Shown one piece after another: positions 10,931-24,014 of a stretch of 64,000 nucleotides of DNA. Origin of the DNA: Citrus sinensis (taxonomy: Eukaryota; Streptophyta; Magnoliopsida; Sapindales; Rutaceae); the NCBI RefSeq assembly GCF_022201045.2, contig NC_068556.1:21309501-21373500 (forward strand), read 5' to 3'. Position 1 is the stretch's first letter; every line of letters begins with the position of its first letter. The notes beneath the pieces were generated by a model. That model did not search any database, was not told the origin of the DNA, and saw only the letters and a program-made list of their open reading frames with translations. The position numbers and the translations under genes are program-made.

Positions 10931-13900
10931 ATGGAGCGTCGTGGAATCGCTATTGTTAACTCCGATCACAAGCCAACGATTATGGTCACCAACGACGACG
11001 GGATCGACGCGCCTGGTTTGCGTTCCCTCGTCCGCGTTCTCGTCTCCACCAATCGCTACACCGTCCAAGTCTGCGCCCCCGATTCGTGAGCTTCTCATCT
11101 TTTATTTAATTGAATTGCGCGACTCGAATTGGAATTGGATGATCGTTGCTAATTAATATACGCCTTGTACGTACAGACAATGTGTGGCAATTACTGTAAT
11201 TATTATTTATTCTGCAGAGAAAAATCGGCTGTTAGTCATAGTATTACTTGGCGTCACCCAATTTCGGCCAGACCAGCAGATTTTGATGGAGTTACAGCCT
11301 ATGCCGTGTCTGGTTTGTCATAATCAGTCTTCTTCAATCTCAACTGCCAATTTATCATCATCTTTCTAAGTAATTTACTTGCAGTATTCGTGGCTTGCAT
11401 ATATATATATATATATATTTCAGGAACTCCAGCAGATTGTGCATCGTTGGGTGTCTCGCAAGCACTCTTTCCTTCGGTCCCTGACCTGGTAGCTCTCTCT
11501 GGTTTTTTACTTTCAATTGTCAAATATTGACTGATTGCATTGTAGTTGTAAAGAGATCTCACTTACAAGCTTAGGCCAATTTCATTTAGACTAACACTAG
11601 GGATACAAACACTATCTGTACAACCTGATGTGGCAACATTGTGTCATTGCCACTTGTCTCTACATTTTCAAGGAAATATGAAGAAAATAAATTATAAAGG
11701 ACGTTTCACAATGATATAATACGCCACGTTGGTTGTACAGGTAAGAGTTTATATCTCTAATATTACTCTTTATTTATTATGCTTCCACCCTGTGTGTCTT
11801 TGTACATAGATGGCCTGCACTATATGGTCACTGTTTATAGGACTCTGTTTCTAATTTAGCAAATGCATTAACAAACACACCTTAGGGATTGTAAGTTGTA
11901 ATTACATGGCAATAATTGCTAATGAATTCAAATAGTTTGTTACTTTTTTATTGAGGCAACCTTATTGGAAAACTCTTCTCTGGATGAAACAGCACAAAAT
12001 ACATGGCCTTGTTGTCTAGAAATTATGGTGCATGAAGGTATTTCATTTTACTAGTTCTTAATATGCCTAATTTTTCTGTTTATAGGTAATCAGTGGCATA
12101 AACATGGGTAGCAACTGTGGTTATCATGTGTAAGTGGTATTTCATCTGCTTTGTACCCTGTATGTTATTTATCTTACAATAGCCCTGAAAATTTTCTCCC
12201 TGTTTCAAATTGGAGATTTTGATAAGAGATGGGGATGAAGGGAAGGGGAAGGAGAACAGAAGCTGAAATAATATTATCGTAGAGCAACAATCTTTTCTTT
12301 ACTGTCTTCCTTTTGGTTAAACTGGATTAACGATTTTCTTTCTTCTTTTTCATCCCTTTAAAGAAAAATATAATTTAGTCATGGATATAACATGTTTCTC
12401 GAAAGAGGCCTATATGTATTTCAGCTCTATCAGGTTTATCCCTTGGTAATTCTGAACATTCAATGACTATAGCTTGGTTTGTTTGTAAGAGGTCGTTGAT
12501 ACAGTTTTTAACCAATTATAGCTATCTGAAATTTTCCTTGAATGTAGTAGATCTACTTGTAGATGGTTGTTATATTGTTATAAGATTTCCAGACACCCAT
12601 TCACAAATGAAGTTCTTTTGAGATCTACGAAGAAAAACTTGAGTGATTTTTTTGTCAGGGGATGTTGAAAGAAAAAACACACCTAAAGAAAGGCTTGTTT
12701 TTTCTGCAATCCCCAAAATTTGTATAAATAAGTACTTCTCTTTTGCCATTATTCTATTGAAAATTAACATATCATGTTGCAATTTGCTTGGCTTGCTTAT
12801 ACGAAGGACAAAACTGATTCATTTTAATTGGATTTGCAGTGTTTACTCTGGGACAGTTGCAGGTGCTCGAGAGGCTTTCTTTCATGGTGTACCGTCTGTC
12901 TCTATATCATACGACTGGTATATATGTGTATTCTGATGGCCACACGTTGGGTTAATTGGAATGCTTTTTCTTTTAATTTGCATCCATATTAGTGTTTAAC
13001 AGCATATTCTTCCAGTTGAGAGCAAGTGCCGTGAATGAGTATTTTAAGGACAATGGAGTTGTGAGGCTGTTACAATTTTGCAACATATAATGTTGAAAAA
13101 GCTGTTTTGCCTTTTCATGCTCAACTTTCTTATCTTTAAGAAAAGGTTATTTATTTTCTTGCATATGGTAACTTTTAAAATTGAACATGTAGGGTTGGAG
13201 GTAAGAGCAATGTTAATGATTACACACTCGCTGCTGAGGCTTGTTTACCTATTATAAATGCAATACTGGCCGAGATCAGGAATCAAACTTATCCTGAAAG
13301 ATGCTTTCTAAACATAGATCTACCTACAGATATTCCTAATAATAAGGTAAATTCTTGCATTAACATTTTAATATTTTACTCTGTCAATTTCCACTGAATC
13401 GGGGATACTAAAGCATTGTTTTCCCACCATGTTGAGGAACACCTATCAGGGTGTCAATCCTTCTTGATGGAGATCATGCTTTTCTAGAATATTATTCACT
13501 TTTAGTGATTTGAAGGACTTGGGATATTTCTGTTTCTAAGTTGGGAAACTTGGGATATTAGTTATTTGTTTAGATTTGGTCTCCCCCTTTTTAGTCTGAT
13601 TCTTTTCTTCATTTTCTCTTTCCTTTCTATTTCTTCTTATTCTTCCTTATCCTATATCACTTTTTCTCACTTTTTCTTCTTACTTCCATCAAATCTGATT
13701 GCATTTGAAAGACAGTGGCAGAGTTTAGGTGGTTTGAGGATTGAACATAGGGCTTTTTTCTTCATCAAATTCTTCTTTATATAATGTTCTGTCATTCTGG
13801 TGATTTGAATGAGGTGAAATTCATTAAAGTGTGTTCCCTGATACTCCCATAGGATAGTTGCTGCAGAGAGATTGCAAATGGGCCAAATCATGCTTTGATA

Positions 13901-15009
13901 TACTTGTATAGAAGTCATTCTGTTACGCATCTCTTTGACAATTTGGTTAAAAACGTTACATATTTATATCCTTGTTTGTTGTTTTTGCAAAGGGGTATAA
14001 ACTTACTAAGCAGGGTACGAGCATATTCAAAATGGGGTGGAGACGAGTCACTTCTGAGATGCAAGGAGGGAAGATGTTATCAACAATGACAATGGACACA
14101 GATTCAGCAGTTACAATTGAAACAGATACATCTACCCCATTGGAAGAAGACCTTCTGTTTCGTAGGGAGGTTGGTCCTTTTATCTTTCTGTCTCTTGCAT
14201 TTTTTTGCACACCTAGGTTAATCTTCCTTTAGGCCCATTATCCTGCAAAACAGAATAAGAATGTATTTTAAATCCCTAGTCTTTTGTTTCGTACGGTAAG
14301 AAGTCATGGTGATTCACATTTTATTGTTGCACTTCCAAACCCGCACCCCCTCCTTCCATCCCCCCCGGGGGTGCAAACACCAACCCAAACCCAAAAAATG
14401 ATAAAATATTGTCAGACAACAAGGAGGTGGCTTAACTATTAATCGAATGCTGTTGAGTGCTTTTCCTGTTTCCTTTCTCCTGGTTATTTCTATGCTCTAT
14501 TTCATTTGTTGTTTTTTAATGCCGCCAGAGAGTTCAAAATGAAAATAGATTGCAAATGTTTGAAGTTGTTTGGAGTTAATCAAATCTTTTCCCATTGGGA
14601 TTAAGCGGACACTACAATCTTCAAGAAAAATTAAACCGAAAAATGGATAAATTGGATAGTTTTTACCCTCTAGCAAGTCCTTGGTCTCATGAAAAATGTC
14701 ATATAAATTTGTATCATTCTTCAGTCTACTTGAATTTTGAATGGACTCAACTTCATAGGTAAGAGGGGCCCACATTGCTGATCCTGATACAGATTGGCAA
14801 TTTCTTCGAGAAGGATATGTGAGTATCTTGCTTTGCTTCATTAAACTTCTGAATCGAGCAGCTCATGATTAGCAAGGTACTGACAATACTCATTTCAGAT
14901 TACCGTCACTCCTATTGGAGCCCTCTCTAATGCAGATATGGAGTCCCTACTCTACTTCAAAGATTGGCTGCCAGTTGTGGCTGAACATGAATCTTCATCT
15001 GCTTTGTAA
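10931..15009 (+). CDS. SurE-type 5'-nucleotidase / acid phosphatase
   Basis: Nine exons give 312 residues: 10931-11085, 11218-11312, 11424-11488, 12086-12129, 12840-12917, 13193-13346, 13993-14169, 14759-14818, 14899-15009. All junctions are GT-AG and the phases agree. The N-terminus contains [11 protein letters not shown], the metal-binding signature of SurE, and [13 protein letters not shown] and [10 protein letters not shown] in the middle are further conserved SurE blocks. The C-terminus ends [10 protein letters not shown]. The length fits the plant family of about 310 residues. SurE proteins hydrolyse phosphate from nucleoside monophosphates with a divalent metal; substrate and compartment in plants are not certain. 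No signal peptide is seen. Intron 2 holds an (AT)n run and intron 7 a CCCCCCCGGGGG palindrome near 14361. The upstream region is triplicated. Confidence 0.9.
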
Positions 15010-17118
15010 TGCTATAGCATCCCTATGGTGAGTAAAACACGCGGTATAAGCTCTTAGTTGAACATGCCATAGTCAAACATTTGTCTTTGTATACAGCAGA
15101 CATTGTTTCTCAATACAGCTGTGATATGATTCCTTTCTTGTGTTCCAGAAATTCTTTCTTCGATGCTGCCCAAAACAAAGGTGTGCATCTAGCAACATGT
15201 GGAAACTCTTTCTAATTTATTTATGTTGTTTCCTTGCAGCTGAATATGATGATTATGAGGTCATTGCTTTTAGACTGATTAGATGTTTGAACTCAACTAT
15301 TGCTACAGAATTCTTTGGTTCCTCGTTTATATGGAACCAGGCTCCTGCCTCCTGATTGTCAGGTTTCTCATGTATTGCTTATCATTTTCACTCTAGTTTT
15401 GCTTAAACAGCAAGCTACTGCTTGCTATTTACTGAAGGAATATGTTACAAATTAATTGGTAACTAAATAATAGGCCTGTCTTCAGCAATGAATTCGTTGT
15501 ACTCCCAAGATGAAATATTCAATTGGGATTTATAGTCATCATTTCTGCCCAAAATTCACTGTTCGCATTGAGAGATTGATGTGCCTTGTGAAAAGTCAGC
15601 TGACCTACTAACAAAGAAAGAAAGATAACACTGGATTACTGCTAAATGTGGAATTTTGGATAGAGTTCCCATAAGTCAAAACTCGTTATTTGAATGTATT
15701 TTGATTGGGCGTTCTCATGATTGTTAGAAAACTGCATTGTCAATTCGAACAAGAAATAGGTATTTGGGTTAGCCAAATATTATTTATAGGTTAAGGATCA
15801 GTACGCTCTTTATAAAATCCTATACGAAAGGGCATTAATATCTATTAATTTTGCTGGTTTAATAGTAATATTAATGGGTGATTAAGCGTTTTCTAGATGA
15901 AGACTCCAAGTTGGTGATCATTAAGCTTTATTGTTTACTTATCTTGTTAATTTAGTAACCTTGGCCGCCATGGTGATATAATAATCAAAGTTTTTCTATT
16001 TGCCAATAACAATCTAGTTATCCACTAACCATTCAAATTATTAATTGAGGTTAGAGATAATTTAAATATTTAGACACTTATCTAAGAAACCGACATTTTG
16101 CGTTTTTGGAGTTTTGTCTCATGATTGCTAACAATGGGCTTCATAGTTCATACTTTAATCACCCTATTTTTACTTCAAAGCTTAAATTGTTGAGATATTG
16201 TGAGTATTACGAAACCAATATAGTCAAACTGATTTCTTATAAAATGGGTTCAGTCGCCTACTTCAAATTATTTTAATCACTTTTTTTTAAAATTTTTATA
16301 ACCAGAATCAAGAAATAGCACTACCGATAGGCGAGAGGCTATATCTGCAGTACAGACTTCTCCCACCCCCCGTGAAAATTTTTAATTTTTGAAATACACC
16401 CCCAACTTTGCTATGTGATACCCCCAAAATTTTACAGCAGCGTACATAATTATCATAAGTTGGGATGATCAGCAACGAATTTTTGGAAATTTGAGGTTTT
16501 ACAAGAAAGAATGAGGGTGTGAATGTTGTACCATAATCATTATCCTATTGAGGTTGCTTAAACTCATATTTGTTCCAGGAAAAGATTGAAGAAATGGACA
16601 TGTGTTAGTTGCCATATCCAATCAATAGTTTTCACCAAGTCAACTTCTGAAGGATATGAACAGCAGAAACTAACTTTCACCCACAACTGCTGAAAACTGA
16701 CAAAGCAACAACAAGAAGACAAATTTCAAGAAATAGGTACCCTTTCTCCACTGCATTCTAATATATTGAGTGCGAATTATAAACAAAACTAAATAAAACA
16801 TTGACGGAGTAACAATAAGAAGCCAAAAATTCCAAGAACGAACCTACTGGCAATGGTTAGATTAAGTTTACTGTGTTTGTAAATTCCAGAAAGCTTCTGA
16901 AAAAAGAAAAAAAGACAAATGGAAAGAAATAAACCATTGTTCTATTATATAACCCAGGTCACATGAGCTTTAAGAGAAAGCAGGAAAAAAAAAAGAAAAA
17001 GAAAAAGAAAACTTCATAGAGTATAAAAAAGTCATAAATATTATATGTACATGGTCTCAAAAACGCTCATATATGTATGTTTTCTTGTGCATTGAACTCC
17101 GCAAGCGTAACGGCGATT
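15010..17118. other. 3' flank of the SurE gene and intergenic spacer
   Basis: The SurE 3' UTR probably continues past 15010, since sequence of coding-like composition runs to about 15360, but no poly(A) signal is decisive. The rest is AT-rich and unassigned. A GC-richer patch lies near 16320-16400. 16985-17012 is an A/G-rich run. Confidence 0.45.
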
Positions 17119-17545
17119 TCATTGTTTCGATGGCAAGGAGGAAGGGATGGTATTTGATTCCACTAGTATTGACCATAACACATGAACATCCTCGTAGGGG
17201 CAAGATTTGACATCATCGTATAGAATGTATATCCCTCTCCCTGTAATAAACGAACGTGAGTTTCGGTCAAGTATATAAAAGTACAGAGAATATAAAGAGG
17301 AGAGCAGGAAGATGCATTAATAAGAGGAACATAGAGATAATTTGCTCTTTGTTTCCAAGCATTTTTTATGGCAATGTAGTGAATGCACAAGAAGTTACGC
17401 AAAGAAAGAGAGCACTGAAATGCATGTATTTTGTTACTGAGTTTAATTATTAACGAGTGAGGGATCGCATACTCTTTTTTGGAGTCGAGTGTAGGCGCAG
17501 CCAAAGCTTCTTCAATGGAGAGAAGAGGGATTGCAACCACCCCAT
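17119..17545 (-). CDS. Small conserved plant protein of unknown function, 64 residues
   Basis: Two exons on the minus strand, 17545-17473 (73 nt) and 17240-17119 (122 nt), join by GT-AG (donor at 17472, acceptor just above 17240) into 64 codons. The protein starts MGWLQSLFSPLKKLW, a hydrophobic-basic amphipathic segment. An Arg-Lys stretch at the junction is followed by GIYILYDDVKSCPYEDVHVL and a polar tail ending in PSKQ. I believe similar short proteins occur in other angiosperms, but I cannot name a function or symbol. It is too short and split to appear as one open frame. The clean splice phase and non-random composition support it. The amphipathic start could bind a membrane; this is inference. 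Confidence 0.65.
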
Positions 17546-19567
17546 TTTTGACAATTGGGTGTGGCTAGCTCATGCAAGTGAGAAAGAATGAGAGCACAAA
17601 CAAAAATAAGACAAGGTTTTGCTTAGACAATAATGAAGCTAAATGTCACTGTTTCTTATTTCTGTTTTACATTCTCTTGTTGGCCAATCATGTGTATCAC
17701 AATTGCCACATTTTCCTCTTGGTGAATTGTCATTGTCACAAAAAGGGCAAAAAAAAGAAAACCCCTCCTCTGCCTTGTAGCAGAAGAAGCCACCCGACCA
17801 ATCAGAAGTGCTTTTCACATTTCCAAAAGCCTTTTTTGTATCAAAGCATTTTTATTTTCACTTCCCTTATGCCTCAAGCCATCATTTTATTATCTACATT
17901 ACCCTATTTGTATACCCAATTTTGGGATAGCCACTCACTCCTTGGGAGTTTCCTTTTCTTTTCTTTCCTAATTTTGCCATATTTGGGCCACCCCTTTTTC
18001 GGTTTTTTGAGTATAAAGGAAACTTGTGATAAGAGTCTATTACAAGGTTTTTGCTTCTATACGCCACGTGTCTCAGTAGATTGCCTTAAAAGTGTTGGGC
18101 ATAGCTTGATGAAAGAGAAATTAGACTCATCATCATTGAAAAGATCGCTATGAGTTGACCAAACATGGTAACTAATGAGTAATTTTTGTTTTGAGGATTG
18201 ATTAATGAGTAATTTGCTGCAACTTTTTGGGGACTTTGAGCTAGAGTTAATTAGGTACATAAATTAGATGCTTTGTGGTGGAAATTATTATGTTTGATTC
18301 ACTGAAGAAATAATTACACCACCTTAATTGAACAATCTAATGAGATAGTTTTTGAAATTTACTGGTTTAGTTCGGTTTAAATCTGTTATTATCACTTTAT
18401 TATATTTTTTGATCCACTCATGGTTGATTTGAGAATTAAGAAAGAAAAAAATTATAAGATTCACTTATATGATATAGATAAGATTGAAATTGTACTAAAC
18501 AAGATTATCAGAAATTTTAAAATAAAAAATACTGAAAGGTTAGTGATATTTTCACCCTGCAATTTTTGTAACCCACCTCACTCCTAACAAATAATTATAA
18601 CATGTTCAAATTATTTTTAAAAAACAAAATGTTCAAATTATTTTTAAAAAACACAAACAAAGAAGAAGCTTGGATATTTAATCAAATGGAATTGAATAAC
18701 TAGAATATTAGATAGAAGGGTTCATGTTTCTTGGGTGTAATTTGGTCATTTTATTTTATTAGGGTAAAATAGTTAAATAAAACTCATCTTAAAATAATTT
18801 TAATGTCAAAGATACCTAAGTGAAAAAAATTATGAGAAGGACTTGATTGATTAAATGTTAAATTTTTTTATTGATTTATATATTTTTAAAAATAATATGA
18901 ACTTATTATAATTATTTTCTAAAAGTGGGATGAAAAAAGATCCATATTCATATTGTAGATTGGGTCCAGCTATATTACCCACGGTGTTTGGTATCCCATT
19001 TTTTTGTCTTTTTCAAATCCACCTTTAGATTCAACCCAAAAGTTGTACAACGGCTTAGATGCATTTGTTAGGTTATTAACATTAAATGCCCCTATTGTTT
19101 ATACAAAATAAGAAAAATTAAAAGTTGTTAAATTTTAACATGTAAGTCCATAATATTTTAAATTCTTTTTAGATTATTGAACTAGGTTTTCAATTAAATG
19201 ACTTATTCTTACATTTGTTAATATTTATTTAAATTAATAATTCTCTTATTAATTAATAAACTAATTAATTTAATATATAGCTAAACATTTTTTTTTACTA
19301 ACCATAATTGACAATAAATATATATATGATTTTTTTTTAATTTAACAAAATGGCAGCCAATTTCCTCCCATGTGAGAGATATTATACCTTTTTTTTTTTC
19401 TCTAACGCAAGAGATTTTACTATCTCAAATGGATGAAATGCACAAAATATGAAAATGAATTTAATTTCATATTATATATAATTAATGTTTTATTATTTTC
19501 TTGTAACATAATATTTATTTAACATACTATCAATTATTTGATTATGTAGAAAAATATATTAATTTAC

Positions 19568-19604
<37 letters not shown>

Positions 19605-20930
19605 GTGTTAGTTTATCAATTCGTAAAATCATGAGTTTATCAATTCATAAAATCATTTTTGTTCATTTGAACAAGGATTTTATATTTTTGGTTGAATTTT
19701 TGTCCTTAAATAAAAAGAGTAAATTTAATTGAACACTTAACTAAATTGAGTTTTTTTATTCCACCCCAACATTTTAAATAGTCATTAGCACTCATTTAAA
19801 ATATTTCATTAACTTAATTAAAGAAGGGTAAAAAAATAAATCTAAACAATTACTCTATTTGAAAATAATTTAAATATTTCTATATTAATTTTTTGTAATT
19901 AAAAAAGAAGAGTAATAATTTTATTTTATTAGTTTGTTTCTACATTGTAAATAATTTTAATTATCTTTTAATATTAATCATTTTAGGAAAAGTAAATAAA
20001 AAATAAGAATTTTTTTTATGTAAAACACATTAATTAGCTTTTTCATATTATAAAATGCATAGTGATTTATGATAAAAATTAAATACGCATGTTTAACCCT
20101 TACAATATATATTGTGTTACATTCTTGTCGGATTAATGGCTAAGTGTTGGAAAACAGAACCATGGCCATGACCAATTTTTTATTTTTTAGTTTGGTAGTG
20201 AAATGGATTTTTTTTTCCTTCAACTCTAACAATTTATGCATTCTCTTCTCTACATATATTGCAATAAAAAAAAAAGAAAATAACTTATATTCTCCAAATT
20301 GACAAGTCTATGATGTCGGAGTATTGTATTCATGTCGGCATCTTCGAAAAGTGCTTCTAAAATAAATTATGGCTTCCAAAAACATCATTGTAATTGAAAA
20401 TTTTTAGGTGCAGGACTAATGTGTGAAAATATAAAATTCTTTAGCTTTTTTGTTCTTTAAATAAATAAATGGACTCCATTACAATTAACCTTGAAAAAGA
20501 CAAAAAAGGGGGGTACGAAACCCATGTGGCAACGTAGTTTCGGCCTTGTAGATTAGTCTATATTCTGTTTCTATCTTCATATACATTAAAATAATAAAAG
20601 TAGATAGTATGGTATAGTAGAAAGATTTGTATATGACCTCAAAATAATAGGGATCAAAATTGTCAATGAGAAAATGGGGGATAAGTTTCATTACAAAAAT
20701 AGTATGGTGAAAATATTCATGACCCTACACAAAAATGTGTTTCCAAGTTCCATTACTTCATATGCAAATTTTGTTTGGTTTTAACTTTATCTGATTAGCC
20801 ATGCCTAATCAATTCAATTTACAGATATGCAATTTGTTTTGGGTTATGTTTTTGTTGTGAGTTGGACTATTAAGAGCACCCTTCTAAATTCTTGTGAAAT
20901 CTTTTTACTGAAAAAAATAATAATTAAGGC
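17546..20930. other. Intergenic spacer
   Basis: 17546-18260 is the probable promoter side of the small minus-strand gene; a 193-codon open frame on the plus strand here is T-rich and not credible as a gene. From 18260 on the DNA is AT-rich with no supported gene. It contains a short direct repeat (CAAATTATTTTTAAAAAAC, near 18608 and 18634). Confidence 0.5.
19566..19604. repeat. (TAA)n microsatellite
   Basis: About thirteen uninterrupted TAA/AAT units in AT-rich spacer DNA. Confidence 0.9.
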
Positions 20931-20934
20931 GTGT

Positions 20935-21800
20935 TTACATTTCTAGAATGTGAATCAAAATAAAAAAATCTATTTACTTATTAAATTAAAGATAGAATCA
21001 AAATAAAAAATCTATTTACTTATTAAATTAAAGATAGAAATGAAAATGGAATACGTGGATCCTACACATCACTAAGGAATGAATACTCGGATTTTGAATC
21101 CAATGGGGGGCTGGGAATAAAAATCCATAATCTAAGCAACCGACCCATCTCATCTTTCTCACCCACAAACGAGAACCCACCATTTGATTTCATCGTTCGT
21201 CGCCAATCTCGCACCAGTCACTGGTCGGAATCGTGTCATCGTTCATCATGTCACACTGTCAATTTCATTTCAAGATGAGGAATAGACGGAGGAGAAGAAG
21301 AAACAATAAATAAGAGAAAAAAATAAAAACGAAAAAAAAAAGAAATGAAGGAGAAGAAGCAATGAAAAATAAGACAAAAAAGATTTTGAAGATGAAGAAT
21401 AGACGGAGGAGAGGAAGAAATGATAAAGAAGAGAAAAATAGAAAATAAAAACAAAAGGAGGAAAAGAGAAGAAGATACAAGGGAGGAGAAAAAGTAACGA
21501 ATAATTTGCAAGAGAGAGAAAAAAAGGAAAAGGAAAAAAGAGGAGAAATAGAAAACAAACAGAGAGAAAATGATAATAATAATTATATCTATTATTATTA
21601 ACAATAATTTTCTTAATATAATTCTATAATAAATAATGATAATAATTAAATAAGAATATTTTAATAAATTAAAAAAATTTATTCTAATTTAAAGATAAAG
21701 TATACACATCAACATAATACATTTCATTCAGATTTTAATTTTAAAAAATAAAATAAATAATTTATTCTGGTTCTCATTTTGATTCTCATTCCAAACAATT
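20935..21800. mobile_element. Possible degenerate non-autonomous DNA transposon
   Basis: Near the left end GAATGTGAATCAAAAT (20946-20961) is inverted near the right end as ATTTTGATTCTCATTC (21776-21791), with one mismatch. The outer sequences GGCGTGTTTACAT and ATTCCAAACAA resemble ends seen in plant hAT elements. Inside are two tandem repeats: a 43-bp duplication near 20954-21038 and a purine-rich repeat at 21270-21560. No target duplication could be fixed, so borders and class are uncertain. Confidence 0.4.
21270..21560. repeat. Purine-rich strand with tandem repeat of about 115 bp
   Basis: Nearly 300 bases of almost pure A and G on the plus strand. AATAGACGGAGGAGA occurs at about 21280 and again about 115 bases later, followed in both cases by GAAGAAA and AGAGAAAAA. 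Long open frames on the minus strand here are a by-product of this composition. Confidence 0.75.
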
Positions 21801-22384
21801 CAAATTCATATTTATTTTAAGTCTAGCACATTTTAATTTTCATTGAGTAAATACACTATTAATTAATTAATAAAATATATTATTTATAAGGATGCTTGCA
21901 TGCTTCTAAACCTACCTTAATTCAATCTATTTCCAGTAAATCACTTCTTTATTTATGAACAAATTCTTTTCTTTTTTGAAAATTAACACTTCATTTTAAT
22001 GAATTAGGGGACAATAGAAAAAGAAGGGAATCATCAAAATAGATCAAGACCTGAAAGTCGGAAATCGTTTAGAGGAAGGATGACAAAGAGAGAAGCGTCG
22101 GAGGCGAGCTAGTTGGCGTGATGGACACGCTGGTGATATGTGTCACAAAGCGCTGTTTTTGCTACGCATATCGCACCAGATCTTCATTATTTTTAATTAT
22201 TATTATTTCCAAGCTCTTAAACTTTTTTTTTTTTTTTTGGGAACACATAAAGCTCTTTAATTAAACTTCTCAAAAAACTTAAACTTATCAGTTGTTGATT
22301 CTAAAATGTTTCAATTTAATTGCTGACAGTAATGGAGAAAGAAAAAAAAAAGAGGAGGAACAGAAGAAGAAGAGAGATCAAGTG

Positions 22385-23097
22385 TGTTAAGTAAATAAAA
22401 GCACCAGAACGGCCATGCTACTATTTCCACACCGGCGTGGATCACCTCAGCCAGATGGTACGAGCAGAACACGGGGACAGACAAGAACCGACCAGAGATG
22501 AGTATCGACCAGAAGTATACACCGAGCCAATACTCATCCCCCAAAAAAAAGCGGGAACACGATCCCACAGAATCGCGATAGTTGCGCTTTTCCCATAACC
22601 ATTGAAGGAGACGCGAGATCCCACGTTTGCCCGCAATGTAGCAGATAGAGTCCCATGAGGGGCTGCCACCACCCGAAAAAGGAGGGATAAGGGGTAAACG
22701 GAAACGTGGGACGAACGACGGCTATAAGAGAGGAAGAAATTGATGAAGAAAGGGATAGAAAAACTGAGAGAAGGGAAAACTCTGTCAAATTGTATCCAGA
22801 TACTTTTTCAATACCGAGAGTGAGCCAATTCTAAGCAATTATTTAGATCTTAATTGCACCGTTTTCTCGTAGACCTTGTGCTAACTTAGGCATCGGAGGG
22901 TTTACGCCGGTAAAACTACCGGCGTCTCTGATCTATTTTTATAAACGCAAGCTTAGTGAGGAAAAGAGGGACAATTCCAACGTCAGTGGCCGGAGCAGTC
23001 ACCGAAGCAAGAAAGAATTAATATCTTCATTATCGATAACGTGAACGTTGGTGTAAAAATCTGGTCAGGCAAAGGCGAGCAAATTCCAGCATCAACA
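22385..23097. mobile_element. Solo LTR, same Gypsy family as the 26964-37607 element
   Basis: It starts TGTTAAG and ends GCATCAACA, with the 5-bp duplication AAGTG on both sides (22380-22384 and 23098-23102). The 713 bp follow the intact element's LTR block by block: CGGCCATGC, GAGCCAATACTCATCCCC, GGAACACGATCCCACA, GTCCCATGAGGGGCT, a TATA box in CGGCTATAAGAG near 22722, and CATCGGAGGGTTTACGCCGG. It is clearly diverged from the two LTRs at 27 and 37 kb, so it derives from an older insertion. Confidence 0.92.
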
Positions 23098-23102
23098 AAG
23101 TG

Positions 23103-24010
23103 TTCAACAGTAAGCGACTTAGTCACTCGGGTAGTTTTGGGAAAAAATGAATTCGTCCCATCAATTGATTGGTATTTTTCAGGAGAGGGATTTTATAAGA
23201 TCAGTACAGGGGTGCTCGTAGTACAAATCTTTTATTGCCCATTACGAATATGGGTTAACTTGGGCTAGACCCACAAAACCCACTCGACCCATGAAAAGTT
23301 AAAAACTTAGATAAAATCGTAAAAACGTTTAAAAAAAATTAGAAAAACAAAAACCCTAGCTGCGGAAGAAAATATTGCTGCGAGTAGCAACCAGTCAAGC
23401 CACTTGCCACAAACTTCATCCTTTCCAAAATTCATCATCAAAGCCGTTGATGATGGCAGCATAATTGTCTCTGCTCCAAATTCAAAAACGTTAGGTGGGT
23501 TTCTCTTTCTCCTTTCGCGAATTTCCTGCACTTTTATTTTGAATATGTAGCCTTTAATCTCAAAATTGTTCAAAATATTGGTAGAAGCACTTCTCGTGAT
23601 ATGAAAATTTAAAGTTTTTTTTCTCCTTTGTGCAGTGTAAAATCACTAAAATCATGAATCTACATGAAAGAACAATAATTTTTTTTTTCTTTTCAATTAT
23701 ATTAGTTTTATATTCCCCAAGTATTTTTACATGGCGTCTGCTAGAAAGCTGTGATAAAGGTCAAAAACATGCCACGCGAGGAGCGTGGAAAAAGTTATTT
23801 GTCTTTATTTATTTCCTTTTTTTTCGTTATTTTTTCAGTCAAAAAATTGTCTTGGTGATAGGAGTAAATTAGTTAGTTAAATGAAATAAAATGACTCAAG
23901 TCATTGAAATTGATGCAATTCAATTCTAAATTCGTTTGCGTTCTCTAGCTCATATTGGCTTTTTTAGCAGTACCTTTCATTCATCAAATTCACTCTGTAT
24001 TCCAGAAACT
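23103..24010. other. Spacer, nothing assigned
   Basis: Several short open frames, T-rich tracts and no recognisable domain. It may include the decayed upstream part of the resistance-gene relic that follows. Confidence 0.4.
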
Positions 24011-24014
24011 AAGA

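Noticed and set aside
13019..13085. Possible extra SurE exon after TTCCAG
   Set aside because: SurE homology and frame run directly from the exon ending 12917 to the exon starting 13193; adding this block would break the conserved order.
17163..17540. 125-codon minus-strand frame
   Set aside because: It reads through the intron of the small gene in another frame; the spliced model explains the region better.
17572..18153. 193-codon plus-strand open frame
   Set aside because: T-rich, low-complexity composition, no domain, and it lies in the promoter side of the small minus-strand gene.
21251..21604. Minus-strand frames rich in Phe, Ser and Leu
   Set aside because: By-product of the purine-rich plus strand.
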